Shown one piece after another: positions 27,146-37,172 of a stretch of 64,000 nucleotides of DNA. Each line of letters begins with the position of its first letter. Within the stretch, counting starts at the first letter, position 1. Source of the stretch: Francisella sp. LA112445 (GTDB lineage: Bacteria; Pseudomonadota; Gammaproteobacteria; Francisellales; Francisellaceae). The notes under the pieces are model-generated. The model had not been told where the DNA came from. It saw only the letters and a program-made list of their open reading frames with translations, and ran no database searches. The position numbers were made by a program, and so were the translations under genes. The stretch is from contig NZ_CP041030.1 of the NCBI RefSeq assembly GCF_012224145.1, positions 1,612,001-1,676,000 on the forward strand, read 5' to 3'.

Positions 27146-27575
27146 TTGTTAAACAATATCCCAAATAATTATACAGAAGATTTCATTTCAAGCTTCTAAC
27201 GTAGTAATCTCAATGACTAACTCTGTGCTAAATAGATATGAATCTATTTTAAAGTTATTATACTTATAGTTCTCTATTACTTATATTTTAATCTTATTGC
27301 TAATTGGAATATTTTTTGAATGAAATCTCTTTGTCATCATACAGTTTGAATATAGGAATCTACTCATTACGAGTTTAAAACTAGACTCTACTATCAAAGC
27401 CAGTTCTGAATTTGATCGTAGAATGGCATATTTCTTTCGAATTAATTGTATTGTGTAATAAATTTTAGTTATAGCTTCAAATATCAAACAAACAGATTAC
27501 TTTTACAATAAGCTATTTATTAGATTAGAAGGAAAACTTAATAGATTAAGGAAAAAACAAACTTATTTAGAATAA
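27146..27575. other. Intergenic stretch without a recognisable gene
   Basis: This 430-base gap separates the flmK-like and flmF-like genes, which converge on it. The longest open frame is 68 codons on the minus strand (27281-27487), with no ribosome site, no known motif and weak codon bias. I see no tRNA, no clear terminator and no insertion sequence ends. The stretch may be the remnant of a decayed gene. Confidence 0.5.
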
Positions 27576-28529
27576 TTAAATATTTCGGCTCTCATCTTCA
27601 TCAATAATATATTTAGGACGATTTTTTGCTTCATCAAATATACGGCTTATATATTCTCCTAAAACTCCTAGTGAAATAAGCTGAACACCACTAAAGAACA
27701 TAATACTCACTACAATAGTTGGCCAACCGCTAACACCGACACCAAAGAGTAAATTAGCTAAAATCGTATATAGACCATATGCTAATGCAAATATAGAGAT
27801 TATCATCCCCATAAGAGATATCATTCTAAGCGGAACAGATGAAAATGAGAAGATCCCCGTAAAAGCTAATTTGAAAAGCTTCTTATATCCCCATCTACTA
27901 GGTGTTTCATCTTTCCTATCAGCAACTTGAAATGGTATGGCATAACCTTTAAAGCCTATCCACGAGAAAAGACCACGAATAAAACGATTATTTTCCGATA
28001 ATGAGTTAAAAGCTTTGATACATTGTTTATCCAACAATCTAAAGTATCCCGCATTAGCTGGAATATCAACACCCATCATACTCTTACTAAACTTAAAAAA
28101 TGTTTCTGATAAAAAGCTTCTAGTTTTGCTTTGATCATCTCTAGTTCTTATACCATAAACATTAGAGTATCCTTCGCACCATTTCTCATAAAACTGATCT
28201 ATCACTTCTATCGGATGTTGAAAATCACAATCCATAATAACTGCAGCATCTGCATCACAAGAGGCTTCTAATCCGGCTGTAATAGCAGCTTCTTGGCCAA
28301 AGTTTCTAGAAAAGCTAATAAGCTTTATATTTAGCTTACCAACAAGCCCTTGAATGATCTCTCTAGACTTATCTACACTGCCATCATCAACTACAACTAT
28401 CTTATAGTTCGATGATATTTCTACAAGTTTAGTAGCTAGCTCTTCTAGGAAGGATCCTATTAACGCTTCTTCATTATAAACTGGTATTACCGCATAGAGT
28501 TTCGGATTTTCAATATTCCTATTTGTCAT
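27576..28529 (-). CDS. flmF1: ArnC/FlmF-like polyprenyl-phosphate glycosyltransferase (first copy)
   Basis: A GT2 enzyme of 317 residues with two C-terminal membrane helices. The catalytic half shows AVIPVYNEEALIGSFLEEL, VVVDDGSVDKSREII, the FGQEAAITAG motif and the DCDFQHP metal-binding site. It makes polyprenyl-phosphate sugars for flippases and GT-C transferases. It is clearly paralogous to the gene at 30836. In Francisella one FlmF acts on GalNAc and the other on mannose or glucose type sugars; which is which cannot be told from this sequence alone. Confidence 0.88.
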   Translation of the reverse strand: MTNRNIENPKLYAVIPVYNEEALIGSFLEELATKLVEISSNYKIVVVDDGSVDKSREIIQGLVGKLNIKLISFSRNFGQEAAITAGLEASCDADAAVIMDCDFQHPIEVIDQFYEKWCEGYSNVYGIRTRDDQSKTRSFLSETFFKFSKSMMGVDIPANAGYFRLLDKQCIKAFNSLSENNRFIRGLFSWIGFKGYAIPFQVADRKDETPSRWGYKKLFKLAFTGIFSFSSVPLRMISLMGMIISIFALAYGLYTILANLLFGVGVSGWPTIVVSIMFFSGVQLISLGVLGEYISRIFDEAKNRPKYIIDEDESRNI

Positions 28530-28608
28530 CTTTTTAAAAATGTCTAACTAATGAATGTAATTATAACTTTAAAAATCCAAAAATGGATATTTTTTTGAGG
28601 TATGCTAG

Positions 28609-29892
28609 TTACTTACAATACCAAATCTTCTTTAAATTATAATATCTAGCATAATCCTGATTATAATTACGGTAACCATAACCATTTTCACCTTTAGTAT
28701 CGCCGTAAGCATTAAAATCTTTAAAATAAATCAAATACCAAACTGGTGAGTATATTTCATCAAGACATACACTTTGATTTATATGATTATTGATATATTT
28801 AAGTCTCTGATTAAATTTATGGTGTATAAAAGTACTTCCTAGAAGCAATAATAATATAGCTAATATAGAAAAGATATATGCCGTTCTTTTTAATTTAATA
28901 CTATCTGCAACTTTATTAATTATATTAGTGTTATAACATATAGTACAAAAGTACAAAATGATATATACCATATATACCCTTCCAGTTCCTGCATATCTAA
29001 AAAACATAAAAGCGACTAAAAAAGTTAATATCAAAGCTGTTTTAATAGCTGTTTTCTGCATATTTGTGAGAGTTTGGTTTCTTGTTGTACTTTTAAAAGA
29101 CCAAATTAAGAATGGTAAAATTAGAAGTCCTCTAAAAATTGCAAGAAGTATTGTAATAAGCTGATCTATATAAATATTAAAGCCAAATTTCATCACCTCT
29201 TCTTGAGCTCGATAAATATTTCCAGGTGATAAGCAATCAATAAGACCTGAAATAAACAACAATAAAAGCATAATTACAATATTTTTATTCAAATGATCAG
29301 TTTTATAGTTATAAACTGCAAACACAAATAAAAGAATAAAGCAAAACGCAAAAACTTGCTCATTATATAAACCAATAAATACTGATGAGAAAATTGCTAA
29401 AAAAATATTTATTTGTTTTCCATATAATAATTTATACGCTAAGTAAGTACATAAAGATATTCCCCAAAGATACTGCATTGCAACCATTTTCCACATAGTT
29501 GTCCCAATAAAGGCACTAAAAGTGAATACAAAGAAAAAAATCGATAAGTAATTTATATAGGCTTTATCAAAAACAACCTTTTCTTTGCCAGTAATAATTT
29601 TGTATAAATATATAATAAGTATATTAAAAGATAGTGCACTAATCGCATCAGCTATAGTTATCATATAAGGCATTGGCTTATTAAAAAATATAGAACCTAA
29701 CAGTTTTGCTGATATTCTTCCTGTATGAGTCATATAGTCATGAGTCAACGTTACAAAAACTGTATGATTGTACAAAGCTGCTAGCTGAGATCTCCAAATA
29801 TCATCTACCATTAAAGGCATACAGGAGAATATGTAAAAAAAGAATATAAATATTAAAGCTTGTGAATAAAAATACCTCTTATTTGAAAGCAT
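28609..29892 (-). CDS. Multi-pass membrane protein, DUF6056-like (possible GT-C type)
   Basis: A membrane protein of 427 residues with about ten to eleven helices. The N-terminal loop MPLMVDDIWRS followed by LTHDYMTHTGRISAK places acidic residues and a histidine between the first helices, as in DUF6056 proteins. The C-terminal soluble tail is tyrosine-rich. The setting among carrier-sugar genes suggests a glycosyltransferase, but no direct proof is visible. It is divergent from naxD with about 55 bases between the start codons. Confidence 0.6.
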   Translation of the reverse strand: MLSNKRYFYSQALIFIFFFYIFSCMPLMVDDIWRSQLAALYNHTVFVTLTHDYMTHTGRISAKLLGSIFFNKPMPYMITIADAISALSFNILIIYLYKIITGKEKVVFDKAYINYLSIFFFVFTFSAFIGTTMWKMVAMQYLWGISLCTYLAYKLLYGKQINIFLAIFSSVFIGLYNEQVFAFCFILLFVFAVYNYKTDHLNKNIVIMLLLLFISGLIDCLSPGNIYRAQEEVMKFGFNIYIDQLITILLAIFRGLLILPFLIWSFKSTTRNQTLTNMQKTAIKTALILTFLVAFMFFRYAGTGRVYMVYIILYFCTICYNTNIINKVADSIKLKRTAYIFSILAILLLLLGSTFIHHKFNQRLKYINNHINQSVCLDEIYSPVWYLIYFKDFNAYGDTKGENGYGYRNYNQDYARYYNLKKIWYCK

Positions 29893-29948
29893 AAAGAAAG
29901 TATAGTAGAATCAAAGTTTGCAATATAATATCACTTCCTTAATATAGT

Positions 29949-30758
29949 ATGTACAAAAAAATAATAATATGTGCTGATGATTTTGGCCTAAGTGATAATG
30001 TTAATGAAGGCATTATTAGACTTCTTGAAAAAAAAGTCATCAATGCTACAAGCTGTATGTCAAACATGGCCGCGTTAAAACGCGGTATACCTAATTTAAA
30101 AAATATCTATAGTAACTTTATCGATGTAGGTATACACCTAAACCTAACAGAAGGAACTCCTTTTACAAAAGCTACTTCTATTAGCAGAAATAAAGAATTT
30201 TTACCTCTATCAAAACTACTTGCTAAATCAAAACTAAGGGCAATAAGCTATACTGATGTCTATAATGAACTTAAAGCTCAAATAGACAATTTTATAGCTC
30301 AATGGGGAGACTTGCCGGATTTTATTGATGGACATCAACATGTACACCATTTTCCTATAGTTAGAAAAGTTGTCATAGATTTGTACAAAGACTTTGATAT
30401 GTTTAAAAAACAAACATATATCCGCTCAACATTTAACATGGATAAATCAGATTTTAAATCATTAATAATCTATCGCAGTGGTGCAAAGAAATTCAACAAA
30501 TTATTAGTGGATAATAACATTAATCATAACACTAGTTTTTCTGGAATATATTCACTTGAGAGTAATAATCAAGATTTTAGAAAAGTTATGTTAAAAGCGT
30601 ATTCAGAAATCACAGATGGTGGACTAATAATGTGTCACCCAGCTATAGACATTGATGAAAAAGATCCCATATCAAAATCTAGAGTTAATGAGTTTAAATA
30701 CTTCCAATCAGAGCAAGCACTAAAAGATCAAAGTGATAGTAATGTAATACTCACTTGA
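29949..30758 (+). CDS. naxD: NaxD-like carbohydrate deacetylase (YdjC/ChbG family)
   Basis: A YdjC-fold deacetylase of 269 residues. The metal and catalytic residues are visible: CADDFGLSDNVN at the N-terminus, VGIHLNLTEG, and DGHQHVHHFP in the middle. In Francisella NaxD removes the acetyl group from undecaprenyl-phosphate N-acetylgalactosamine before FlmK transfers the sugar to lipid A, giving resistance to cationic peptides. It is followed after 77 bases by the second flmF-like gene on the same strand. Confidence 0.92.
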   Translation: MYKKIIICADDFGLSDNVNEGIIRLLEKKVINATSCMSNMAALKRGIPNLKNIYSNFIDVGIHLNLTEGTPFTKATSISRNKEFLPLSKLLAKSKLRAISYTDVYNELKAQIDNFIAQWGDLPDFIDGHQHVHHFPIVRKVVIDLYKDFDMFKKQTYIRSTFNMDKSDFKSLIIYRSGAKKFNKLLVDNNINHNTSFSGIYSLESNNQDFRKVMLKAYSEITDGGLIMCHPAIDIDEKDPISKSRVNEFKYFQSEQALKDQSDSNVILT

Positions 30759-30835
30759 TTGCATATATTAAGTTTGCTTTAGAATAGTATTAATTTTAAA
30801 ATATTTAAAGAAATCAAAAGGACACAATTTCTTAA

Positions 30836-31792
30836 ATGACCAATCAAAATAAGCTAACCAGTATACTAATACCAGTAAAAGATGAGTCTGATACTATAGA
30901 TCATTTATTCGATAGATTAATGCCTATTCTAAAGAAACTACCAACAAAATACGAGGTAGTTTTTATTAATGATGGTAGTAGTGACAACACTCTAGACTTA
31001 CTGCTAAAAAAACAGCAAGATATTCCAGAAATTGTTGTGGTTGACCTATCAAGAAACTTCGGTAAAGAATCTGCTCTATTTGCTGGTTTTGCAAATTGTA
31101 AGGGAGATGCTGCTATTTCTATAGATGCTGACCTACAAGATCCTCCTGAGCTTATTTTAGAGATGGTTGAATATTGGTTAGATGGTTATGAAGTTGTAAC
31201 TGCTGTTAGAGAAAATCGTAATACTGATACAACAACGAAAAAACATACTGCGGGTCTTTTTTATAAGCTTATCAACCGTATTAGTGATACTAAACTTACA
31301 CCTAATGCTGGAGATTATAGACTACTTAACAGAGCAGCAATAAATGCTTTCCTTGAGCTAAAAGAAAAAGTTCGCTTTAATAAAGGGCTATTAACATGGA
31401 TAGGTTTTAAAGAAAAGCTTGTTTATCACACAAGAGAAGAAAGGGTCGCTGGACAGACTAAGTGGAACTATTGGAAATTATTTAAATTCTCAATTGATGG
31501 AATTACAAGTTTTAGTAAAGCTCCTTTAGAGATATGGTCTTATATTGGTGTCTTTGTTGCTTTTATAAGCTTTATTTACGGCTCAATAATAATCTTAAAG
31601 TCACTAATATTTGGAATTAACACCCCTGGTTACCCATCATTGGTAACTTTCATACTATTTTTTAGTGGTCTGCAGATGATTGGAATAGGTATGTTAGGTA
31701 GCTATATAGGTAGAATATTTATAGAAACAAAACATAGACCATTGTATATAGTTAGAAATGTACATACCTCAGAAAAAAACCAAAAACAATAA
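30836..31792 (+). CDS. flmF2: ArnC/FlmF-like polyprenyl-phosphate glycosyltransferase (second copy)
   Basis: A GT2 enzyme of 318 residues with two C-terminal membrane helices. It shows SILIPVKDESDTIDHLF, VFINDGSSDNTLDLL, FGKESALFAGF and the metal site DADLQDPPELI. By position after naxD it corresponds to FlmF2, which builds undecaprenyl-phosphate N-acetylgalactosamine for lipid A in Francisella. It is paralogous to the gene at 27576. Its 3' end lies nine bases from the convergent ftsW gene. Confidence 0.9.
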   Translation: MTNQNKLTSILIPVKDESDTIDHLFDRLMPILKKLPTKYEVVFINDGSSDNTLDLLLKKQQDIPEIVVVDLSRNFGKESALFAGFANCKGDAAISIDADLQDPPELILEMVEYWLDGYEVVTAVRENRNTDTTTKKHTAGLFYKLINRISDTKLTPNAGDYRLLNRAAINAFLELKEKVRFNKGLLTWIGFKEKLVYHTREERVAGQTKWNYWKLFKFSIDGITSFSKAPLEIWSYIGVFVAFISFIYGSIIILKSLIFGINTPGYPSLVTFILFFSGLQMIGIGMLGSYIGRIFIETKHRPLYIVRNVHTSEKNQKQ

Positions 31793-31800
31793 GCTTTTTA

Positions 31801-33006
31801 TTATCTAACTTTCTTGTAAACATATCTAGGGTTTATCGTATCTGCTAAAAGTTTGTTCTCAAAATCAACCCTAACTAAAATTCCTAATGTATAGCACATT
31901 ATCAATAAGCTACTTCCACCATAACTTATTAAAGGTAAAGTTAAACCTTTTGTTGGTAATAACCCTGTATTTACACCAACGTTTACAAAAACCTGAAAAC
32001 TAATCCAAAAACCAATACCATAAGCAAGAAATGCTTGATAGTATCTCTTTAATTCAAAAGCTAGCTTAGCAATATTTATTGCCTTTAAAACAATAAATAA
32101 ATAAACTAATAATAAAACCATCAAACCAAAAACACCTATCTCTTCAGCTATAACAGAAGTGATAAAATCAGTATGCGCCTCTGGTAAGAAAAACTGCTTT
32201 TGCACCCCATTACCTAAACCATCACCTAACCAACCACCTCTACCAAAACTTATAAGAGCTTGAACTAGTTGATAACCAGAGCCATTAGCATTCTCCCACG
32301 GATGTAAAAATCCTGTAATCCTATGCATTCTATAAGGAGATATAATAACTAGCATTGATGCCATTAGAACCATCGCTACCAAGAGCAATCCATACCAACG
32401 TACTTTATTACCAGATACAAATAACATACCCATGACACATATTGATATTACAACTGTAGAACCAAAGTCTGGTTGCATTAGTAAGAGTATAGCTATGCAG
32501 CCCAATAAAGTTATCGGAGTAAGAATACCTTCTTTAAAATTCCCCATATTTTTTAGATTTGTAGCAATATAGCCAGAGAAAAATATAATTGCTAAAAGTT
32601 TAGCTAACTCAGCAACCTGGATATTGATGATTAATAAAGGTATCCAACGTCTAGCACCATTAACACTCTTACCTAAACCTGGAACTAGAACAGCAACTAA
32701 AACTAGAAGCATTATAAAGAAAAATGCATTATAGTTTTTCTCATAATTCTTAGTTGGCACAAGCAGTGCTAGTAAAAATAAAAATATCGATATGATTGCA
32801 AAGAAACCCTGTCTTATAGAATAATGATATGGATCATTAAAATCATATAATGCATCTACCATAGATGCTGAAGTAACCATAACCCAACCAAAAGTGAGCA
32901 ATCCAAGCATTATAAAAACTATAGAAATATCAATCTCAAGTTTTGCCCTTACGCGCTCTCTTTTTACATTTTTCCTACTTAATAAAAGTTTTAGTCTATA
33001 TAACAC
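31801..33006 (-). CDS. ftsW: Septal peptidoglycan polymerase FtsW
   Basis: A SEDS-family membrane protein of 401 residues with about ten helices. FtsW-type blocks are present: SASMVDALYDFNDPYHY, GARRWI, SGYQLVQALISFGRGGWLGDGLGNGVQKQFFLPEAHTDFI-type loop and PTKGLTLPLISYGGSS. FtsW polymerises lipid II at the division site. It is preceded by murD (two bases) and mraY on the same strand, the order of the classical dcw cluster. Confidence 0.93.
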   Translation of the reverse strand: MLYRLKLLLSRKNVKRERVRAKLEIDISIVFIMLGLLTFGWVMVTSASMVDALYDFNDPYHYSIRQGFFAIISIFLFLLALLVPTKNYEKNYNAFFFIMLLVLVAVLVPGLGKSVNGARRWIPLLIINIQVAELAKLLAIIFFSGYIATNLKNMGNFKEGILTPITLLGCIAILLLMQPDFGSTVVISICVMGMLFVSGNKVRWYGLLLVAMVLMASMLVIISPYRMHRITGFLHPWENANGSGYQLVQALISFGRGGWLGDGLGNGVQKQFFLPEAHTDFITSVIAEEIGVFGLMVLLLVYLFIVLKAINIAKLAFELKRYYQAFLAYGIGFWISFQVFVNVGVNTGLLPTKGLTLPLISYGGSSLLIMCYTLGILVRVDFENKLLADTINPRYVYKKVR

Positions 33007-33008
33007 TT

Positions 33009-34265
33009 TTAGCTTCCTAGATATTTTAATTGTGCAACATAATCTTCAAAAGCTTCACCACGTTTCACATAATTTTTAAATTCATCAAAACTTGCACATG
33101 CCGGTGACAATAAAATAATTTCACTACCTTGTGCTTTTTTATTTGCTAACTCAAGAGCTTCATGCATATTATTACATAATTCATAATTACAACTATCTTT
33201 GATATACTCTTGAATATATTGTTTATCTTGCCCATATATATAGACATATTTAACATATCTTCTAAGTGATTCAACCATAAGACTAAAGTCGCCACCCTTA
33301 GCTACACCACCTAATAACAATATAATATTTTTTGTATTAGTAATACTATTAAGTGCTGCAACAGTAGCTCCAACATTTGTGCCTTTTGAGTCATTTATAT
33401 AAGTTACACCATCAACACTCTTAACGATTTTACAACGATGATCCAAGCCTTTAAATTTTTTGATAGCATTAATTGCTTTTAAAACATCTAAACCTAATCT
33501 ATCTAATATATTTAATACAACAATAATATTTTCTAAATTATGTACGCCGAATAATTTCGTATCTTTAATATCAAGTAGTTTTGTAGCATTTTTATATATA
33601 CTTGACCTTACTATCTCATACTCTCCGGCATATTTAACACCATTGTTATGGACATCATATACAAAGAAATCCTTACTAAAGTTTGCTAGATTTAACTTTG
33701 ATTGCTTATATTCGCCAAAACTTGCATACCTATCTAAATGATCAGGTGACACATTAATAACACAACCAATATCAAACTTTACTGAGTGAAATATATCTAT
33801 CTGAAAACTTGATGCTTCTATAACACAGTAATCAAACTTCTCATCTATTTTATTTAGTGCAGGTGTACCAATATTTCCAACTAAGATACTCTTATATCCA
33901 AGCTCTTTAAGCACAAAATCAAGTAAAGTAACTACTGTACTTTTGCCATTTGATCCAGTTACTGCAATAGTTTTTGCTTTTGTATTTTTAATATATTGAT
34001 AAAATATATCTATATCACTAACAATTTTATCTTTGTATTTAGATAATGCTCTATATGGTGATTTATTAAGTGGTATGCCTGGACTGACTGTTATTAAATC
34101 ATAACTATTTAAATCATAACTTTGAAATTCTTCATCACTTTGTGATATATCTACTTCAAGATCAATAAAATTTGCCAGAAAATCACAAACTGACTTCCCT
34201 GTGACTCCATATCCAACCATTAATAACTTAGAAATCTTAATATCATTATAGTGAAAACTGAACAT
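33009..34265 (-). CDS. murD: UDP-N-acetylmuramoyl-L-alanine--D-glutamate ligase
   Basis: A Mur ligase of 418 residues. The ATP-binding loop is TGSNGKSTV, followed by VGNIGTPAL, EASSFQ, NVSPDHLDRY, and the C-terminal INDSKGTNVGAT and LLLGGVAKGGDF segments. MurD adds D-glutamate to UDP-MurNAc-L-Ala. Its start overlaps the mraY stop in a TAATG arrangement, which indicates translational coupling. Confidence 0.96.
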   Translation of the reverse strand: MFSFHYNDIKISKLLMVGYGVTGKSVCDFLANFIDLEVDISQSDEEFQSYDLNSYDLITVSPGIPLNKSPYRALSKYKDKIVSDIDIFYQYIKNTKAKTIAVTGSNGKSTVVTLLDFVLKELGYKSILVGNIGTPALNKIDEKFDYCVIEASSFQIDIFHSVKFDIGCVINVSPDHLDRYASFGEYKQSKLNLANFSKDFFVYDVHNNGVKYAGEYEIVRSSIYKNATKLLDIKDTKLFGVHNLENIIVVLNILDRLGLDVLKAINAIKKFKGLDHRCKIVKSVDGVTYINDSKGTNVGATVAALNSITNTKNIILLLGGVAKGGDFSLMVESLRRYVKYVYIYGQDKQYIQEYIKDSCNYELCNNMHEALELANKKAQGSEIILLSPACASFDEFKNYVKRGEAFEDYVAQLKYLGS

Positions 34266-35362
34266 TATCGAACCTTAATAGCTGCCAAGCCAATTAAAAA
34301 AAGTATTAATGATATTATCCAAAAACGTACCACTACTTTAGTTTCAGGCCAACCTTTTAGCTCAAAATGATGATGTATTGGTGCCATCCTAAAGATTCTT
34401 TTACCGTTTCTAAGCTTATAGGAACCTACCTGTAACATCACAGACAGAGCCTCTACAACAAAAAGTAAACCCATTATAAAGAATATTAACTCTTGACGAA
34501 TCATTATAGCTATAACACCTAAAACAGCACCTAAAGTTAATGAGCCAACATCTCCCATAAAAACTTCAGCTGGATATGAATTAAACCATAAAAACCCTAA
34601 TCCTGAACCACATACAGCAGCACAAAAAACAGCAACCTCAGCAAGCCCTGGATTACCTAAATAATTAAACAAAAGATAATTAGCTAAAGTACTATTAGTT
34701 TCAATATATGCATATATCCCTAACCCCATAGCTACTAAAACGACTGGCACTATTGCTAAACCATCTAAACCATCTGTGAGATTGACAGCATTACTACTAC
34801 CATTAATAATAAAAAATGTTAGAACTATAAATAATACTATTCCCATAGGTATAAATAAACTCTTTGAAAACGGTATAGATAAACTCATTTGTCCATCTTT
34901 TGATAAAAGATAAAACAAAATTATTGCTAGTATAATTGAGAATATGGTCTGTAATGCAAATTTATGTTTAGCCCTTAGACCCTTAGGGTTCTTAAGAACT
35001 AGTTTCAAATAGTCATCAATAAACCCAATAGCTCCAAAAAAAACAACTACCAGTATTAAAATCCATAAATAGATACTAGATAAATCCCCCCATAGCAATG
35101 AAGATATAACTATCGATGCTAATATCAAAACTCCACCCATTGTCGGAGTATTCTTTTTTGAAAAATGACTTTCTGGACCATCATCTCTCACAACTTGACC
35201 TATTTGCATCTTTTGCAACCAACGAATCATAGGGCCACCTAAGAAAAGTGTTATTAGCAAAGATGTGATAGAAATCATAATAATTCTGATAGAAAGATAA
35301 TGACTAAAGACTCCTAAACCATTGAAGTAATGGCTTAGCCATTTAAAAAGATAAATTAACAT
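34265..35362 (-). CDS. mraY: Phospho-N-acetylmuramoyl-pentapeptide-transferase
   Basis: A polytopic transferase of 365 residues that makes lipid I. Family motifs are seen: [20 protein letters not shown] with the aspartate pair, [29 protein letters not shown] and the histidine cluster APIHHHFE. Length and topology are normal. It is the first gene of the mraY-murD-ftsW block here. Confidence 0.96.
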   Translation of the reverse strand: MLIYLFKWLSHYFNGLGVFSHYLSIRIIMISITSLLITLFLGGPMIRWLQKMQIGQVVRDDGPESHFSKKNTPTMGGVLILASIVISSLLWGDLSSIYLWILILVVVFFGAIGFIDDYLKLVLKNPKGLRAKHKFALQTIFSIILAIILFYLLSKDGQMSLSIPFSKSLFIPMGIVLFIVLTFFIINGSSNAVNLTDGLDGLAIVPVVLVAMGLGIYAYIETNSTLANYLLFNYLGNPGLAEVAVFCAAVCGSGLGFLWFNSYPAEVFMGDVGSLTLGAVLGVIAIMIRQELIFFIMGLLFVVEALSVMLQVGSYKLRNGKRIFRMAPIHHHFELKGWPETKVVVRFWIISLILFLIGLAAIKVR

Positions 35363-35440
35363 TCTGTTTTAAAGTTTTTACAAGTTAGAGTTATTATAAT
35401 AAATAAAGAATATTTTTCCTATAGCCAATAAGGTTAACTC

Positions 35441-37021
35441 TTAGATATCTGGCTGGAACTTTTTATATTTTAATGCAAACTCATCATTCTCAAACTGTGT
35501 ATAGTTTTTAATGAAGTCTTTTGCTAAAGCTTTATATTGTTTTTTATATTCTGATTTATCATCCCAAATATTATTTAAATGAAATACTTCATCATTATCA
35601 TAAATAGATGTTAATGCTTTAAAATTAAAATACTTCTGTCTTTCAAACTTAAAGCCTACATTTTCTGGCTTATTTAATAAATAGTCAACGATAGTTTTTG
35701 TTTCTTCTGTAGGCACTCTTCTACCTGTCTTATAATCACCATCAATCCAACCAACATTAACCATATAAATATTAGCGTTACTGTGCTTTAATCTTTGACG
35801 AAGAATACTTGCATACCTAGTTGGTCTTAGCAATAAAAAAGGCTGAGCATAACAGCTTGAAAATTCTGGCTTAGGCTCTGTAACACCAGATTCAACGCCT
35901 GTAGAAGTACATGTATAACCAGATAAAAAGTAATAAATTGCTTGGCCTTTACTTAGCTTTGCAACTCTTGGCAGAATACCTTTAGCATCTTTAACAAGAA
36001 AGATTATAGTACTTGGATTATCAGTATTAATAAGATTATCAAAATTTTCTCGCGAAAAAGTTATATAAGTATTACTCTGAGATTGACTTTTTTGACCAAA
36101 TATAATGTTTTGATCTTCATCAAAATTAGGGTTTTCTATTAAGAGATCTCCTTTTAAAGAGTTCTCAATACGAGGGTCATCTTTTTTAAAGCTTGCAGAT
36201 TTTATAGTTAATCCAGACTCTAAGCTATATACTCCACGCATTTCTGTCCAAGCAATAGCCTCATTTGTCACTAACGTTTTTTGCTTATCTAAAGCTAATG
36301 TTGTTTTACCACTACCTGATAATCCAAAAAACATACTACTTTTTGCTTCTGCATCAACACCAACCGCACAGTAAAAAACACCAATATCATTCAATGATAA
36401 ATAATAACTCATTACAGATAAGAGAACTTTATTTATCTCTGCTAAATAATATGTTCCAACAAGTATACTCTCTCTCTGTTTTAAATTTGTTGCAACAGCT
36501 TTAGATGAGTTTAGTTCAAGCTCCTCATAATTTTCAATCTCTGTTTCTGGAGAGTGCATTACTACCCACTGCGGATCAAAGTGACCTAAGTTATTATCAG
36601 ATATTGTTACAAGCTTAAAAAAATAGGCAGCTGAAGCTTGTGTTGTTATTAGTCTAACAGCAACTTTTCTTTTATCATCATGATTATAAAAGCCATCTAC
36701 TACAAATAAATCCCTTTGAGAAACATCTTGGCAAAGTTTTTGCTTTATAAGCTTCCAACTTTTTCTCTTTAATCTTTTGTTATCAGAGCCTTCTTCATTC
36801 CACCAGACATTCTTTTTCGCATATTTGGTTTCTACAATATATTTATCATCAGGAAGTCTTCCTTTGATACTACCACTATCAACTACAAGAGTTTTACCTT
36901 CTCTTTGTATAAAACCACAACTATTTTCAGCATATCTTGCAAGTTGCTCTAAAGATAAATTTCGATATACATTTTTTGAAGTATATAAATATTTATTATC
37001 ATCTATGGTAGAGGGATCCAT
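35441..37021 (-). CDS. pckA: ATP-type phosphoenolpyruvate carboxykinase homologue with altered active site
   Basis: A 526-residue homologue of ATP-dependent PckA, near the family length of about 540. The P-loop GLSGSGKTT (233-241), Arg55 in KGRLPDDKYIV, Tyr192 and Lys198 are kept, and AKLSKGQAIYYFLSGY and GVTEPKPEFSSC follow the family. Compared by eye with E. coli PckA, His232 is Tyr217, the Asp268-Asp269 pair is Asn253-Glu254 (TNEAIAW in place of GDDEHGW), Lys212 is Asn197, and Arg333 is Tyr319. The usual reaction is oxaloacetate plus ATP to PEP in gluconeogenesis; activity of this form is uncertain. It is divergent from glnS. Confidence 0.85.
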   Translation of the reverse strand: MDPSTIDDNKYLYTSKNVYRNLSLEQLARYAENSCGFIQREGKTLVVDSGSIKGRLPDDKYIVETKYAKKNVWWNEEGSDNKRLKRKSWKLIKQKLCQDVSQRDLFVVDGFYNHDDKRKVAVRLITTQASAAYFFKLVTISDNNLGHFDPQWVVMHSPETEIENYEELELNSSKAVATNLKQRESILVGTYYLAEINKVLLSVMSYYLSLNDIGVFYCAVGVDAEAKSSMFFGLSGSGKTTLALDKQKTLVTNEAIAWTEMRGVYSLESGLTIKSASFKKDDPRIENSLKGDLLIENPNFDEDQNIIFGQKSQSQSNTYITFSRENFDNLINTDNPSTIIFLVKDAKGILPRVAKLSKGQAIYYFLSGYTCTSTGVESGVTEPKPEFSSCYAQPFLLLRPTRYASILRQRLKHSNANIYMVNVGWIDGDYKTGRRVPTEETKTIVDYLLNKPENVGFKFERQKYFNFKALTSIYDNDEVFHLNNIWDDKSEYKKQYKALAKDFIKNYTQFENDEFALKYKKFQPDI

Positions 37022-37172
37022 TGCTAAAGTTCCTTAGCTTAAATAACAATTAGCTTTTAAATGAAAATTATAGCCAGTATATACTTTTTTTTCAAAAAAA
37101 TATGTTATTGTTTTGTGAATAAAGTAAACTATTAGTAAATTTGTTAATCCAACTATTTCTTTATAAAAAATC

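Noticed and set aside
27281-27487. 68-codon minus-strand frame in the flmK-flmF gap as a possible transposase remnant
   Set aside because: No DDE motif, inverted repeats or known transposase block could be recognised, and there is no ribosome site.
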